Positions 54,725 to 63,538 of a DNA stretch of 64,000 bases are shown in pieces. Each line of letters starts with the position of its first letter. Positions within the stretch are counted from its first letter, which is position 1. Both the position numbers and the translations under genes were made by a program. Origin of the DNA: Caenispirillum bisanense (lineage in GTDB: Bacteria; Pseudomonadota; Alphaproteobacteria; Rhodospirillales; Rhodospirillaceae); contig NZ_BAAAEP010000011.1 of NCBI RefSeq assembly GCF_039523075.1, forward strand, positions 21,304 to 85,303. Reading direction: 5' to 3'. Below the pieces are notes generated by a model. That model searched no databases, was not told the origin of the DNA, and saw only the letters and a list, made by a program, of their open reading frames with translations.

Positions 54725-55819
54725 ATGCGCCCCTGGATCGGCCCGCCGGATCACGACCGCCTGCCGGTGACGGTGCTGACCGGCTTCCTCGGCAGCGGCA
54801 AGACCACGGTGCTCAACCATCTGGTACGCCAGCCGGAACTGGCGCGCACGGTGGTGGTCATCAACGAGTTCGGCGCCATCGGCCTCGACCACGACCTGAT
54901 CGAGCGCAGCGAGGCCGCCGACGACGATGGCATGGTGCTGCTCAACAGCGGCTGCCTGTGCTGCACGGTGCGCAGCGATCTGGTGGAGACCCTGCGCATG
55001 CTGGCGGTGCGGCGGGAGCGCGGGGAGATGCCGGCCTTCGACCGCGTCATCATCGAGACCACCGGCCTTGCCGATCCTGCCCCCATCCTGCAGACCCTGG
55101 TGACGACGCCGCTGCTGGCGGAGCGCTACCGCGTCGACGGCGTGGTGACGACGGTGGACGCCTTCAACGGCCACGACACCCTGAACCAGCACGAGGAAGC
55201 GGTGAAGCAGGCCGCCATGGCCGACCGCCTGCTCATCACCAAGGTCGACCTTGCCACCGACCGCGACCTGGAGGCCCTGGCGGCGCGGCTGCACGCCCTC
55301 AACCCCTCCACCCCGCGCCTCGTGGTCCGCCAGGGCGAGGTGGCGCCGGCGGAGGTGCTCGCCCTCGGCCTCTACCAGCCGGAGCGCAAGAGCCTGGACG
55401 TGCAGGGCTGGCTGCGCGCCGAGGCCTTCGACCACGATCACCACCATGACCATGGGCATGACCATCACCACGGGCACCACCACCACCACGACGTCAACCG
55501 CCACGACGACCGCATCCGCGCCGTCTGCCTGACGGTGGACCAGCCCATCGACGGCGACAGCCTGGACCGCTGGCTGGAAACCATCATGCGCCTGCGCGGC
55601 CGCGACCTGCTGCGCATCAAGGGGCTGCTCAACATCGTCGGGCTGTCGGGGCCCATGGTCATCCACGGCGTGCAGCACATCTTCCACCCGCCCATCATGC
55701 TGCGGCGCTGGCCGGGGGAGGATCGGCGCTCGCGCATCGTCTTCATCGTCCGCGACCTCAGCGAGGCCGACCTGCGCGCCTCCCTCAGCCTGCTGCGCCA
55801 CCCCGACACCGCCGCCTGA
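54725..55819 (+). CDS. Zinc-regulated CobW/COG0523 GTPase (putative zinc chaperone)
   Basis: The 364-residue P-loop GTPase has Walker A GFLGSGKTT (residues 20-28), the metal-binding GCLCC motif (Cys77, Cys79, Cys80), ETTGLADPAP and the G4 motif TKVD (172-175). Residues 236-262 form a His/Asp-rich loop before the C-terminal CobW domain. COG0523 proteins under Zur are thought to deliver zinc under limitation. GAGGA precedes the ATG and a Zur box lies 28 bases upstream. Confidence 0.9.
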   Translation: MRPWIGPPDHDRLPVTVLTGFLGSGKTTVLNHLVRQPELARTVVVINEFGAIGLDHDLIERSEAADDDGMVLLNSGCLCCTVRSDLVETLRMLAVRRERGEMPAFDRVIIETTGLADPAPILQTLVTTPLLAERYRVDGVVTTVDAFNGHDTLNQHEEAVKQAAMADRLLITKVDLATDRDLEALAARLHALNPSTPRLVVRQGEVAPAEVLALGLYQPERKSLDVQGWLRAEAFDHDHHHDHGHDHHHGHHHHHDVNRHDDRIRAVCLTVDQPIDGDSLDRWLETIMRLRGRDLLRIKGLLNIVGLSGPMVIHGVQHIFHPPIMLRRWPGEDRRSRIVFIVRDLSEADLRASLSLLRHPDTAA

Positions 55820-55889
55820 CGCCGCCGGCAACGCGGCCTGCCGCCCGGCGTTTGCCTCGGCAGACGGCACCCGCGTGGAGGCAAGCGAC

Positions 55890-57416
55890 ATGACCGGCGC
55901 AGCAGCAGCAGACCCCGTCGCCTACTGGACCGCCGCCGCCGCTACCACCGCCCCCGCCTTCCCCCGCCTGAGCGGCGACCTGACGGTGGATGTGGCGGTG
56001 GTGGGCGGCGGCATCGTCGGCATCACCACCGCCCGCCTGCTGAAGGACGCCGGCCTGACCGTCGCCGTCATCGAGGCGCGGCGGGTGGGGCGCGAGGTCA
56101 CCGGCAAGTCCACCGCCAAGATCACCACCCAGCACAGCCTGATCTACGACCGCCTCATCCGCCGCCACGGCGAGCACGCCGCCCGCATCTACGCCGAGGC
56201 CAATGCCGCCGCCATGGCCCGCATCGCCGCCCTGGTGGCGGACCACGGCCTGCGCTGCGACCACGAGCCCGCCGACGCCCTCTGCTACACCCGCGCCGCC
56301 GACCAGGTGGAGAGCATCGAGCGCGAGGTGGCGGCGGCGCAGCGTCTCGGCCTGCCCGCCAGCCTCACCCGCGATGCCGGCCTGCCCTATCCGGTGGCGG
56401 CAGCGGTGCGGTTCACCGATCAGGCGCAGTTCCACCCCCACGCCTACGTCGCCGGCCTCGCCGCCACCCTGCCCGGCGACGGCAGCCATGTGCTGGAGGA
56501 CACCCGCGCCACCGACGTCCATGCCGACCATGTGGTGACGCCCCACGGCACCGTCCGCGCCCGCCATGTGGTGATGGCGACGCACCTGCCGCTCGGCCTC
56601 ACCGGCGGCCTGTTCGCCGAGGCCTTCCCCACCATGCATCCGGTGGTGGCGGCGCCGGTGGACGCGCCGGTGGCCGGCGGTGCCATGGTCATCACCATCG
56701 ACCAGCCCACCCACTCGCTGCGCACCCATCGCGGCCCCGACGGGCTGCATCTGGTGGCGGTCGGCGGCTCCTACGAGCCCGGCGACACGGCGGCCCAGGG
56801 CGAGGCCTTCGCGGCGCTGGAAGACTATCTAAGGCGGTCCTTCGGCATCGACCGCATTGCCTGGCGCTGGACCAACGAGGATTACACCCCGGCCGACGAC
56901 CTGCCCTACATCGGCCGCTCGTCCGCCGCCGCCGATGCGGTGCTGGTGGCGACCGGCTTCCGCGCCTGGGGCATCACCAACGGCACCGCCGCCGCCATGC
57001 TGCTGACCGACCTGATCACCGGCCGCGACTCCGCCTGGGCGCCGGTATTCGACGCCCGCCGCATCAAGCCGCTGGCCGCCGGCCCCAAGGTGGTGACGGA
57101 GAACCTGAAGACCGGGGTGGAACTGGTGTCGGGCTACCTCAGCCGCCGCGGCAGCGACCTTGATGCCCTGGCCGCCGGCGACGGCCGGGTGCTGAGCCTG
57201 GACGGCCACCGCGTCGCCGCCCACCGCGATGCCGGCGGGCAGCTGCATCTGGTGTCCGCCGTCTGCCCGCACATGGGCTGCATCGTCGGTTGGAACCCGG
57301 TGGACCGCACCTGGGACTGCCCCTGCCACGGCTCCCGCTTCACCGTCGACGGCGACATCCTGCACGGCCCCGCCCGCCAGCCGCTGGCGCCGCTGCCGCC
57401 GGACGGCGACGCCTGA
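55890..57416 (+). CDS. FAD-dependent oxidoreductase with C-terminal Rieske domain
   Basis: The 508-residue protein joins a DAO-type FAD domain (VDVAVVGGGIVGITTARLLK; GREVTGKSTAKITTQHSLIY; LPYIGRSSAAADAVLVATGF) to a Rieske [2Fe-2S] domain at the C terminus (CPHMGC 459-464 and CPCHGS 477-482). Such fusions occur in many bacteria; the substrate is unknown. I chose the ATG at 55890 because GGAGG lies 8 bases before it; a GTG 15 bases earlier is part of that site. It is probably cotranscribed with the GTPase gene 70 bases upstream. Confidence 0.88.
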   Translation: MTGAAAADPVAYWTAAAATTAPAFPRLSGDLTVDVAVVGGGIVGITTARLLKDAGLTVAVIEARRVGREVTGKSTAKITTQHSLIYDRLIRRHGEHAARIYAEANAAAMARIAALVADHGLRCDHEPADALCYTRAADQVESIEREVAAAQRLGLPASLTRDAGLPYPVAAAVRFTDQAQFHPHAYVAGLAATLPGDGSHVLEDTRATDVHADHVVTPHGTVRARHVVMATHLPLGLTGGLFAEAFPTMHPVVAAPVDAPVAGGAMVITIDQPTHSLRTHRGPDGLHLVAVGGSYEPGDTAAQGEAFAALEDYLRRSFGIDRIAWRWTNEDYTPADDLPYIGRSSAAADAVLVATGFRAWGITNGTAAAMLLTDLITGRDSAWAPVFDARRIKPLAAGPKVVTENLKTGVELVSGYLSRRGSDLDALAAGDGRVLSLDGHRVAAHRDAGGQLHLVSAVCPHMGCIVGWNPVDRTWDCPCHGSRFTVDGDILHGPARQPLAPLPPDGDA

Positions 57417-57447
57417 CGGGCCGGCGGGGCGGGCGGGGGCCGGCGCC

Positions 57448-58695
57448 TCAGCCGCGCCGCCGCACGCGGGTGATGATGTAGCGGCTTTCCGGCTCAGCCG
57501 GCAGGTGGGCGAGGTCGACGCACAGGTTCTGCGCCGGCACCTCGTAGTCCAGGGTGGCGAGCAGGGCGCTCGCCCGCTTCATCAGCTCGATGGTGGTGCG
57601 CTCGCCGGGGCAGCGGTGGCCGCTGGCATGGTCGCCGGCGCCCTGGGGGATGAAGGTGTTGGGGTCACCGGACCAGTCGCGGAACCGCTCCGGCCGGAAG
57701 CTCTCCGGCTCCTCCCACAGGCGCGGATCGTGGTTGGTGCCGTAGAGGTCGAGGATCACCCAGTCCTTTTCCTTGAACTGGTGGCCGCGCCACTCGAAGG
57801 GCTGCAACACCCGGCCGCCGACGAAGGGGAAGAAGGGATAGAACCGCCGCACCTCCTGCGCGAAGCACTCCAGGTCGGCGTCGTCGCCCGAGGCGGCGAG
57901 GTCGCGGCTGTGGGGGTGGTCGTGCAGGGCCAGGGCGGCGAAGACGATGAACCGCCCCACCGCCACCGTCGGCCGCAGGATGTTCAGCAGCTCCAGCACC
58001 GCCACCCGGGTATCCAGCAGGCGGTCGTCCTCGCCGCGATGGCGGGCGATGATGGCCAGGGCGCTGTCGGGCGGCGGCATCACCCGTTCCTCGCGGGTGC
58101 CCTCGATCAGGTCGGCGGCCCAGCGTTCGGTGCGGCGGCGCAGTCGCAGGCCGTGGACGAAGCGCGGCCCGATGGCGCCGGCACCGCTGATCATGGCGGA
58201 GAATTCCTCCGCTCGCTGCGGCGCCTCGTCCTCCGTCAGCGGGCAGCCGGCCCAGCGGCAGACGGCGCGGGTGAGCAGGTCTTCCACCTCGGGGAACAGC
58301 ACCACCTGGTCCTGCCCTTCCCAGCGCGGCACGCGGGCGTGCCATTCGGCCTCGAAGGCCTCCACCAGCCGCTCCACCGCCTCCGGCCGCACGATGTCCA
58401 GGAACATGCGCTTGCGCCAGCGGTGGGCGAGGCCGTCCAGGCTCTGCACGCTGCCCTGCCCCTGCAGCAGGCGCAGGATGGTGGGCGGCATGGCGCCCTG
58501 GCGGGTGAAGCGGTCGGGGGCATAGAACTCGCCCGCCGCCTCCGCCCCGTGCAGGCAGACGACCGGACTGAACATCAGCCGCGTCTCGAAGATGTCGGAC
58601 TGGAAGCGGCGGACGCGGTTGGGGATGAACAGATAGCCCTCGGACAGCAGGGCAAGGGTGTGGTCCAGACCGGGTTCGCGCGGGATCGCCGCCAT
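57448..58695 (-). CDS. Fatty-acid peroxygenase cytochrome P450 (CYP152 family)
   Basis: The 415-residue P450 has heme ligand Cys362 (GDHASGHRCPGERTTIELMK), ExxR at 281-284 (EVRR), and the CYP152 hallmark Arg241-Pro242 (ILRPTVAVGRFIVF) in place of the acid-alcohol pair, which binds the fatty-acid carboxylate. The residue matching OleT His85 is Gln84 (SVQSLDG), as in P450 BS-beta, so hydroxylation with H2O2 is more likely than decarboxylation. No redox-partner genes lie nearby, as expected for a peroxygenase. AAGGAG precedes the ATG at 58695. Confidence 0.9.
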   Translation of the reverse strand: MAAIPREPGLDHTLALLSEGYLFIPNRVRRFQSDIFETRLMFSPVVCLHGAEAAGEFYAPDRFTRQGAMPPTILRLLQGQGSVQSLDGLAHRWRKRMFLDIVRPEAVERLVEAFEAEWHARVPRWEGQDQVVLFPEVEDLLTRAVCRWAGCPLTEDEAPQRAEEFSAMISGAGAIGPRFVHGLRLRRRTERWAADLIEGTREERVMPPPDSALAIIARHRGEDDRLLDTRVAVLELLNILRPTVAVGRFIVFAALALHDHPHSRDLAASGDDADLECFAQEVRRFYPFFPFVGGRVLQPFEWRGHQFKEKDWVILDLYGTNHDPRLWEEPESFRPERFRDWSGDPNTFIPQGAGDHASGHRCPGERTTIELMKRASALLATLDYEVPAQNLCVDLAHLPAEPESRYIITRVRRRG

Positions 58696-58829
58696 GACAG
58701 TCTCCTTCGGGCGGGGGACGGGTTGCCCCAGGCAACGGCCCGTTGCCGCGAACGGTTTCCCGCTACCGGTGCGAACGGGAGTCATATTTCTCCGTGAGCC
58801 TCTTTCGTTCTCCGTCTATAGTCGCCGCC

Positions 58830-61800
58830 ATGACTTCCGATCCCTTCTCCCTCGACGACGAGCCCCTGCCGCCGCCGGGTCCGTCCTCCGCCCCCGATGC
58901 CGCCGCCGCCTTTGCCGGGGGCGAACCGCCGTGGCTGGCCGGCCTGAACCCGGAGCAGCGCGAGGCGGTGACCACCACCGAAGGCCCGGTGCTGGTGCTG
59001 TCGGGCGCCGGCACGGGCAAGACGCGGGTGCTGACGACCCGCCTGGCCCACATCCTCGGCCTGCGGCTGGCGCAGCCGTGGCAGTGCCTGGCGGTGACCT
59101 TCACCAACCGCGCCGCCCGCGAGATGCGCGACCGCCTGGGGGCGATGATCGGTCCCATGGCCGACAGCGTGTGGCTGGGCACCTTCCACGCCCTTTGCGT
59201 CCGCATCCTGCGCCGCCATGCCGAGGCGGTGGGCCTGAAGTCCGGCTTCACCATCCTCGACACCGACGACCAGATGCGGCTGCTGAAGCAGCTGATGGAA
59301 GCGGCTGCCTTCGACACCAAGAAGTTCCCGGCCCAGATGGTGATGGGCATCATCCAGCGCTGGAAGGACCGCGCCCTCACGCCCGAAACGGTGCCCGCCG
59401 ACGAGGCCCGCGCCGGCGGTGGTCAGAAGACGGTGCAGCTTTACACCGACTACCAGGCCCGCCTGCGCGAACTGAACGCCTGCGACTTCGGCGACCTGCT
59501 GCTGCTGTGCGTCGGCCTGTTCCAGTCGCACCCGGAAATCCTGGCCGAGTACCAGGACCGCTTCCGCTACATCCTGGTGGACGAATACCAGGACACCAAC
59601 GTGGCGCAGTACCTGTGGCTGCGGCTGCTGGCGCGGAAGCACAAGAACATCTGCTGCGTGGGGGACGATGATCAGTGTTTCGTCGCCGGCACCCGCGTCA
59701 CCATGGCTGACGGAACGCTCCGTCCGATCGAGGATGTGGCGGCCGGCGACGCGGTGCTGTCGTGCTATGGCAGCGGCGATTACCGGGCGAGCGAGGTCCT
59801 GCGGGTCCATCGCAAGCACTGGCAAGGTGAAGGCGTGCGGATCATCACGACCGGCGGCCGCGAACTGGTGTCCACACCCGAGCATATGCACTTTGCCGGC
59901 TACCGCTTGGGGTCCACCCCGCAGACCTTCTTCACCTACCTCATGTTCCGCCGCGGGATGGGCTTCCGCCTGGGGACGTCGCAAGTCTACACCCGCAGCC
60001 AGGCTAAGGCCGTGGTCGGCTTCCGCCAGCGCCTGCTGCAGGAACACGGAGATGCCCTGTGGATCATTGGCACCCACGACCGAGAGGGTGAAGCCCGGCT
60101 GAACGAGTACATCCTGTCGCTACGCTACGCCATCCCGACGCTTCCCTTCGTGGCACGCAGGGGCGGCAGCATCAACGGCCTCGTGCACGACCAGGGAGCC
60201 CTCGACTCCCTGTTCAAGACCTTCGACACCGAGGCTGCGGCCATGCGGCTTCTGGCGGATCTGGGCCTGTCGGCGGACTACCCGCACCATCGGGCCCGGT
60301 CGCGCAACTCCAAACGGCGCAACATCGTGGTCACCCTGTGCGGCGATCGCCGTGGGGCCAGCCCCCTGCATCGCATTTCCATCGTCGGAAACGATGCCGA
60401 AGGGCGCGAGCGCGTGGCGGCAGCCGGCTTCTCGGTTCGGACCGCGCGCGCCGGGTCGGCCAGTTGGCGGGTAGAGACGGCCAATGCCGACCTGGGCGTG
60501 GTGATGGATCAGGCGCGGCGCCTCGCCGGCTGCTTTGAAGACGCCAACATCATCACCATGGCCCGCCTGGGACGGAACGAGGATGGGGAAGCCAGCAACA
60601 GCCTGCCGATGATCCCCGCCGCCTCGGTCCGGCCCGGCATGGTCATGGCGACGGCCGACGGCAGCTATGACGTGGTGAAGACTGTCGAGCGGATTTCTCT
60701 GCGGACCACGGTGCATGACCTGGATGTCGCCCGCACCCACAACTTCGTGGCAGAGGGGATCGTCACCCACAACAGCATCTACAGCTGGCGCGGGGCCGAG
60801 GTCGGCAACATTCTCAAGTTCGACCAGGATTTCCCCGGCGCCCGCATCGTTCGTCTGGAGCGCAACTATCGCTCCACTCCCACCATCCTGCGGGCGGCTT
60901 CGCACCTCATCCGCCACAACCAGGGGCGGCTCGGCAAGGAGTTGCGGGCGCCCGGGGCGGCGGAGGACGGGGCCAAGGTGCATGTGCGCGGCGTGTGGTC
61001 GCAGGACGACGAGGCGCGCTGGCTGGTGGAGGAAGTGGAGGCGCTGCAGCGGGCCGGCAGCAAGCTCGGCGCCATGGCCATCCTGGTGCGGGCGGGCTTC
61101 CAGACCCGCGAGTTCGAGGAACGGCTGATCACCACCGGCATCCCCTACCGCGTCATCGGCGGCCCGCGCTTCTACGAGCGCATGGAGATCCGCGACGCGC
61201 TGGCCTACCTGCGCCTGCTGGTGTCGCCCGACGACGACCTGGCGTTCGAGCGGGTGGTCAACAAGCCCAAGCGCGGGCTGGGCGAAGCCACCATCCAGAT
61301 GCTGCACGTCTCCGCCCGCGCGCTGGGGAAGGCGCTCTACCCGACGGCCGCCGAACTGGTCCAGACCGACGAGCTGAAGCCCAAGGCGCGCGCCGCCCTG
61401 CGCGATTTCATCGACGGCATGGAGCGGTGGAAGGCGCTGATCGGCCACATGGACCTGCCGGAACTGGTGCGCACGGTGGTGGAGGAAAGCGGCTATGCCG
61501 AGATGTGGCGCCGCGACAAGTCGCCCGAGGCCCCCGGCCGGCTGGAAAACCTGGAGGAGCTTTACGGCGCGGTGGCGGAATACGAGACGCTGCTGCAGTT
61601 CCTGGAACACATCAGCCTGGTGATGGAGAACGAGGCCAAGACCGCCGACGACCCCGGCATCACCCTCATGACCCTGCACGCCGCCAAGGGGCTGGAGTTC
61701 GACGTGGTGTTCCTGCCCGGTTGGGAGGAGGAGATCTTCCCCAGCAAGCGGTCGCTGGAGGAGAACGGCCAGGCGGCGCTGGAGGAGGAACGGCGGCTGG

Positions 61801-62231
61801 CCTACGTCGGCCTGACGCGGGCGCGCCAGCGGGTCTACATCAGCTTCGCCGCCTCCCGCCGCATCTACAACCAGTGGGTCAACACGGTGCCCAGCCGCTT
61901 CATCGACGAACTGCCGCCGGAGTGCGTGGAGAGGCAGAGCGAAAGCGGCCTCTACGGCGCCGGCTTCGCCGAAAGCGGCGGCGCCTGGGGCTCCAGCTGG
62001 GACGACGGCTGGGCCGGCCGCCGCAAGTCGAGCAAGGTCATCCCCGGCGACGGCCTGTCGTGGAACGTGAAGGAACGCGAGGCGAGCGGCAGCTTCGGCG
62101 TCGGCGACCGGGTGTTCCACCAGAAGTTCGGCTACGGCACCATCACCGCCATCGAGGACGACAAGCTGGCGGTGCAGTTCGACAAGGCCGGGCTGAAGAA
62201 GGTGCTGGCGGGGTTCGTGGAAGCGGGATAG
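58830..62231 (+). CDS. UvrD/PcrA DNA helicase interrupted by an intein
   Basis: The precursor is 1133 residues; removal of the intein (residues 283-648) leaves a helicase of 767 residues. UvrD/PcrA unwinds DNA 3' to 5' in repair. Motifs: Walker A SGAGTGKT (58-65), DEYQD (251-255), motif III split as GDDDQ / SIYSWRGAEVGN, motif IV FPGARIVRLERNYRSTPTIL, motif V MTLHAAKGLEFDVVFLPGWE, motif VI LAYVGLTRARQRVYISFA, and a C-terminal tail VGDRVFHQKFGYGTITAIED that in UvrD/PcrA contacts RNA polymerase. The ATG at 58830 is used; no clear Shine-Dalgarno precedes it. Confidence 0.93.
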   Translation: MTSDPFSLDDEPLPPPGPSSAPDAAAAFAGGEPPWLAGLNPEQREAVTTTEGPVLVLSGAGTGKTRVLTTRLAHILGLRLAQPWQCLAVTFTNRAAREMRDRLGAMIGPMADSVWLGTFHALCVRILRRHAEAVGLKSGFTILDTDDQMRLLKQLMEAAAFDTKKFPAQMVMGIIQRWKDRALTPETVPADEARAGGGQKTVQLYTDYQARLRELNACDFGDLLLLCVGLFQSHPEILAEYQDRFRYILVDEYQDTNVAQYLWLRLLARKHKNICCVGDDDQCFVAGTRVTMADGTLRPIEDVAAGDAVLSCYGSGDYRASEVLRVHRKHWQGEGVRIITTGGRELVSTPEHMHFAGYRLGSTPQTFFTYLMFRRGMGFRLGTSQVYTRSQAKAVVGFRQRLLQEHGDALWIIGTHDREGEARLNEYILSLRYAIPTLPFVARRGGSINGLVHDQGALDSLFKTFDTEAAAMRLLADLGLSADYPHHRARSRNSKRRNIVVTLCGDRRGASPLHRISIVGNDAEGRERVAAAGFSVRTARAGSASWRVETANADLGVVMDQARRLAGCFEDANIITMARLGRNEDGEASNSLPMIPAASVRPGMVMATADGSYDVVKTVERISLRTTVHDLDVARTHNFVAEGIVTHNSIYSWRGAEVGNILKFDQDFPGARIVRLERNYRSTPTILRAASHLIRHNQGRLGKELRAPGAAEDGAKVHVRGVWSQDDEARWLVEEVEALQRAGSKLGAMAILVRAGFQTREFEERLITTGIPYRVIGGPRFYERMEIRDALAYLRLLVSPDDDLAFERVVNKPKRGLGEATIQMLHVSARALGKALYPTAAELVQTDELKPKARAALRDFIDGMERWKALIGHMDLPELVRTVVEESGYAEMWRRDKSPEAPGRLENLEELYGAVAEYETLLQFLEHISLVMENEAKTADDPGITLMTLHAAKGLEFDVVFLPGWEEEIFPSKRSLEENGQAALEEERRLAYVGLTRARQRVYISFAASRRIYNQWVNTVPSRFIDELPPECVERQSESGLYGAGFAESGGAWGSSWDDGWAGRRKSSKVIPGDGLSWNVKEREASGSFGVGDRVFHQKFGYGTITAIEDDKLAVQFDKAGLKKVLAGFVEAG
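59676..60773 (+). other. Intein within the UvrD/PcrA helicase
   Basis: A 366-residue intein lies in helicase motif III between Gln282 and Ser649. It starts with Cys (CFVAGTRVTMADGTLRPIED) and has block B TPEH (intein 67-70), block F VHDLDVARTHNFVAEG and block G IVTHN; the next extein residue is Ser, so Cys1, Asn366 and Ser+1 are all suited for splicing. The central 250 residues show no LAGLIDADG motif. A YLMFRRGMGFRLG stretch followed by a conserved Glu recalls, weakly, small nuclease folds. Splicing is predicted, not shown. Confidence 0.93.
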
Positions 62232-62400
62232 CGGTCACCGTGGCTACCGGGAACCTATGCGAACAACTGAGAATCTTGCCTCGCAGAATCTTAAGTAGTA
62301 TCCCCTTCTGTTAGCAGCCGCGGCAGGAGCGCATATTTACCTGCTCTCCGCAGCTGTGCGCCAACTCGCCTTGATGCAGGCCGCAGGGAGGGACCACCAC

Positions 62401-63537
62401 ATGACCAGTTTGGATAGCCATATCACCTTTGACCCGGAAAAAATTCTGCGCCTCATTCAGGCGAAAGCTGATGATCTTCACAAGAATTTACAGCATGTAA
62501 ACATAGTGGTTGTCGGCCGCACCGGAGTGGGAAAAAGCACCCTGATCAACACGGTGTTCGGCGAAGATGTTGCCAAAGCTGGCATGGGAAAGCCGATCAC
62601 CCAGGATGCAACTTGGTACAAGGCAAAGAACGGCACTCTGCGGATTTTGGACACTAAAGGTCTGGAAGCGAAAGACTTCGCTCGCACTCTAGCCCTGGTA
62701 CAGGCTGAGGTCGAAAAGGCACGCTCTCAGGGCGACATCAACGAGCAAATACATGTTGCCTGGATGTGTATTGATGAGCCTAGCGCACGGGTTCAGCAGG
62801 CCGAGATCGACGTCATCAAAATGCTCAACTCTCACGAAATACCAGTCATCGTCGCATTAACAAAACACGGCATGAACCCTACTTTTCAGGACAATGTCCG
62901 GACAATTATGCTGGAAGAAGGGTGTTCAGTTGAGGGGATAGTACCCGTTTCATCTGTGTCCCCCAATCCAGCCTTTCCCATTTGCGGCATTGATATTCTT
63001 GTACAGAGGACAAATGATATCCTTCCCTCTGCCGCCCGCAACGCCTTCCGCGCGGCGCAGCGCGTCAACTTGAAGCTGAAATCTGAGGCGGCAGAAAAAA
63101 TTGTCTATGGTGCAGCGGCATCTGCTGCTGGTGTAGCGGTAAGTCCAATTCCGTTTTCCGACGCCTTAGCTATCGTACCCATACAGATCGGAATGGTAGT
63201 TGCGATCTCTCGGGTCTACGACATTGAGAGCGATAACGCAGCCTTTACTCCACTCATTACCGGCATCTTAGGCGGGCTCGGGCTTAGCATGGTGGGACGC
63301 TGGGCAGCTGGCGGCTTGATAAAGCTCATCCCGGGTGCCGGCAGCATCTTCGGAGGGTTGATTAGCGCAACCATCGCTGGCGGCCTAACGACGTCGTTAG
63401 GTCTTACTTATATCGCCTTCCTTACTCACTTTCAGAGCAGTCACCACCGATTGCCGACCCTTCAGGAGGTTGCGGACCTCTTCCCCACCTTCTTCAAAAC
63501 CAACAAGGTCGAAAAAGAGGCGCCTCAACCCGCCTAA
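62401..63537 (+). CDS. P-loop GTPase with hydrophobic C-terminal domain, low GC
   Basis: The 378-residue protein has G1 GRTGVGKST (39-47), a G3-like DTKG (84-87) and a weak G4 (LTKHG in place of NKxD), followed by a DUF697-like C half of hydrophobic segments (IPFSDALAIVPIQIGMVVAI, LITGILGGLGLSMVG, LIPGAGSIFGGLISATIAGG). The exact role is unknown; related proteins are membrane-linked GTPases. The gene is visibly poorer in GC and uses AT-ending codons, unlike all its neighbours, so it was probably acquired by transfer. GGGAGGG precedes the ATG. Confidence 0.82.
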   Translation: MTSLDSHITFDPEKILRLIQAKADDLHKNLQHVNIVVVGRTGVGKSTLINTVFGEDVAKAGMGKPITQDATWYKAKNGTLRILDTKGLEAKDFARTLALVQAEVEKARSQGDINEQIHVAWMCIDEPSARVQQAEIDVIKMLNSHEIPVIVALTKHGMNPTFQDNVRTIMLEEGCSVEGIVPVSSVSPNPAFPICGIDILVQRTNDILPSAARNAFRAAQRVNLKLKSEAAEKIVYGAAASAAGVAVSPIPFSDALAIVPIQIGMVVAISRVYDIESDNAAFTPLITGILGGLGLSMVGRWAAGGLIKLIPGAGSIFGGLISATIAGGLTTSLGLTYIAFLTHFQSSHHRLPTLQEVADLFPTFFKTNKVEKEAPQPA

Positions 63538-63538
63538 C

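Noticed and set aside
55434..55494. Histidine-rich coding stretch as a His-operon leader or attenuator
   Set aside because: It lies inside the CobW-type GTPase frame and is a normal metal-binding loop for that family.
59900..60560. A LAGLIDADG or HNH homing endonuclease in the intein
   Set aside because: I looked for both motifs in the central part and found neither; only a weak nuclease-like pattern is left, so none is annotated.
62232..62400. Promoter for the low-GC GTPase gene
   Set aside because: A TTGCCT followed by 17 bases and TATCCC is seen, but the -10 match is too poor to support a call.
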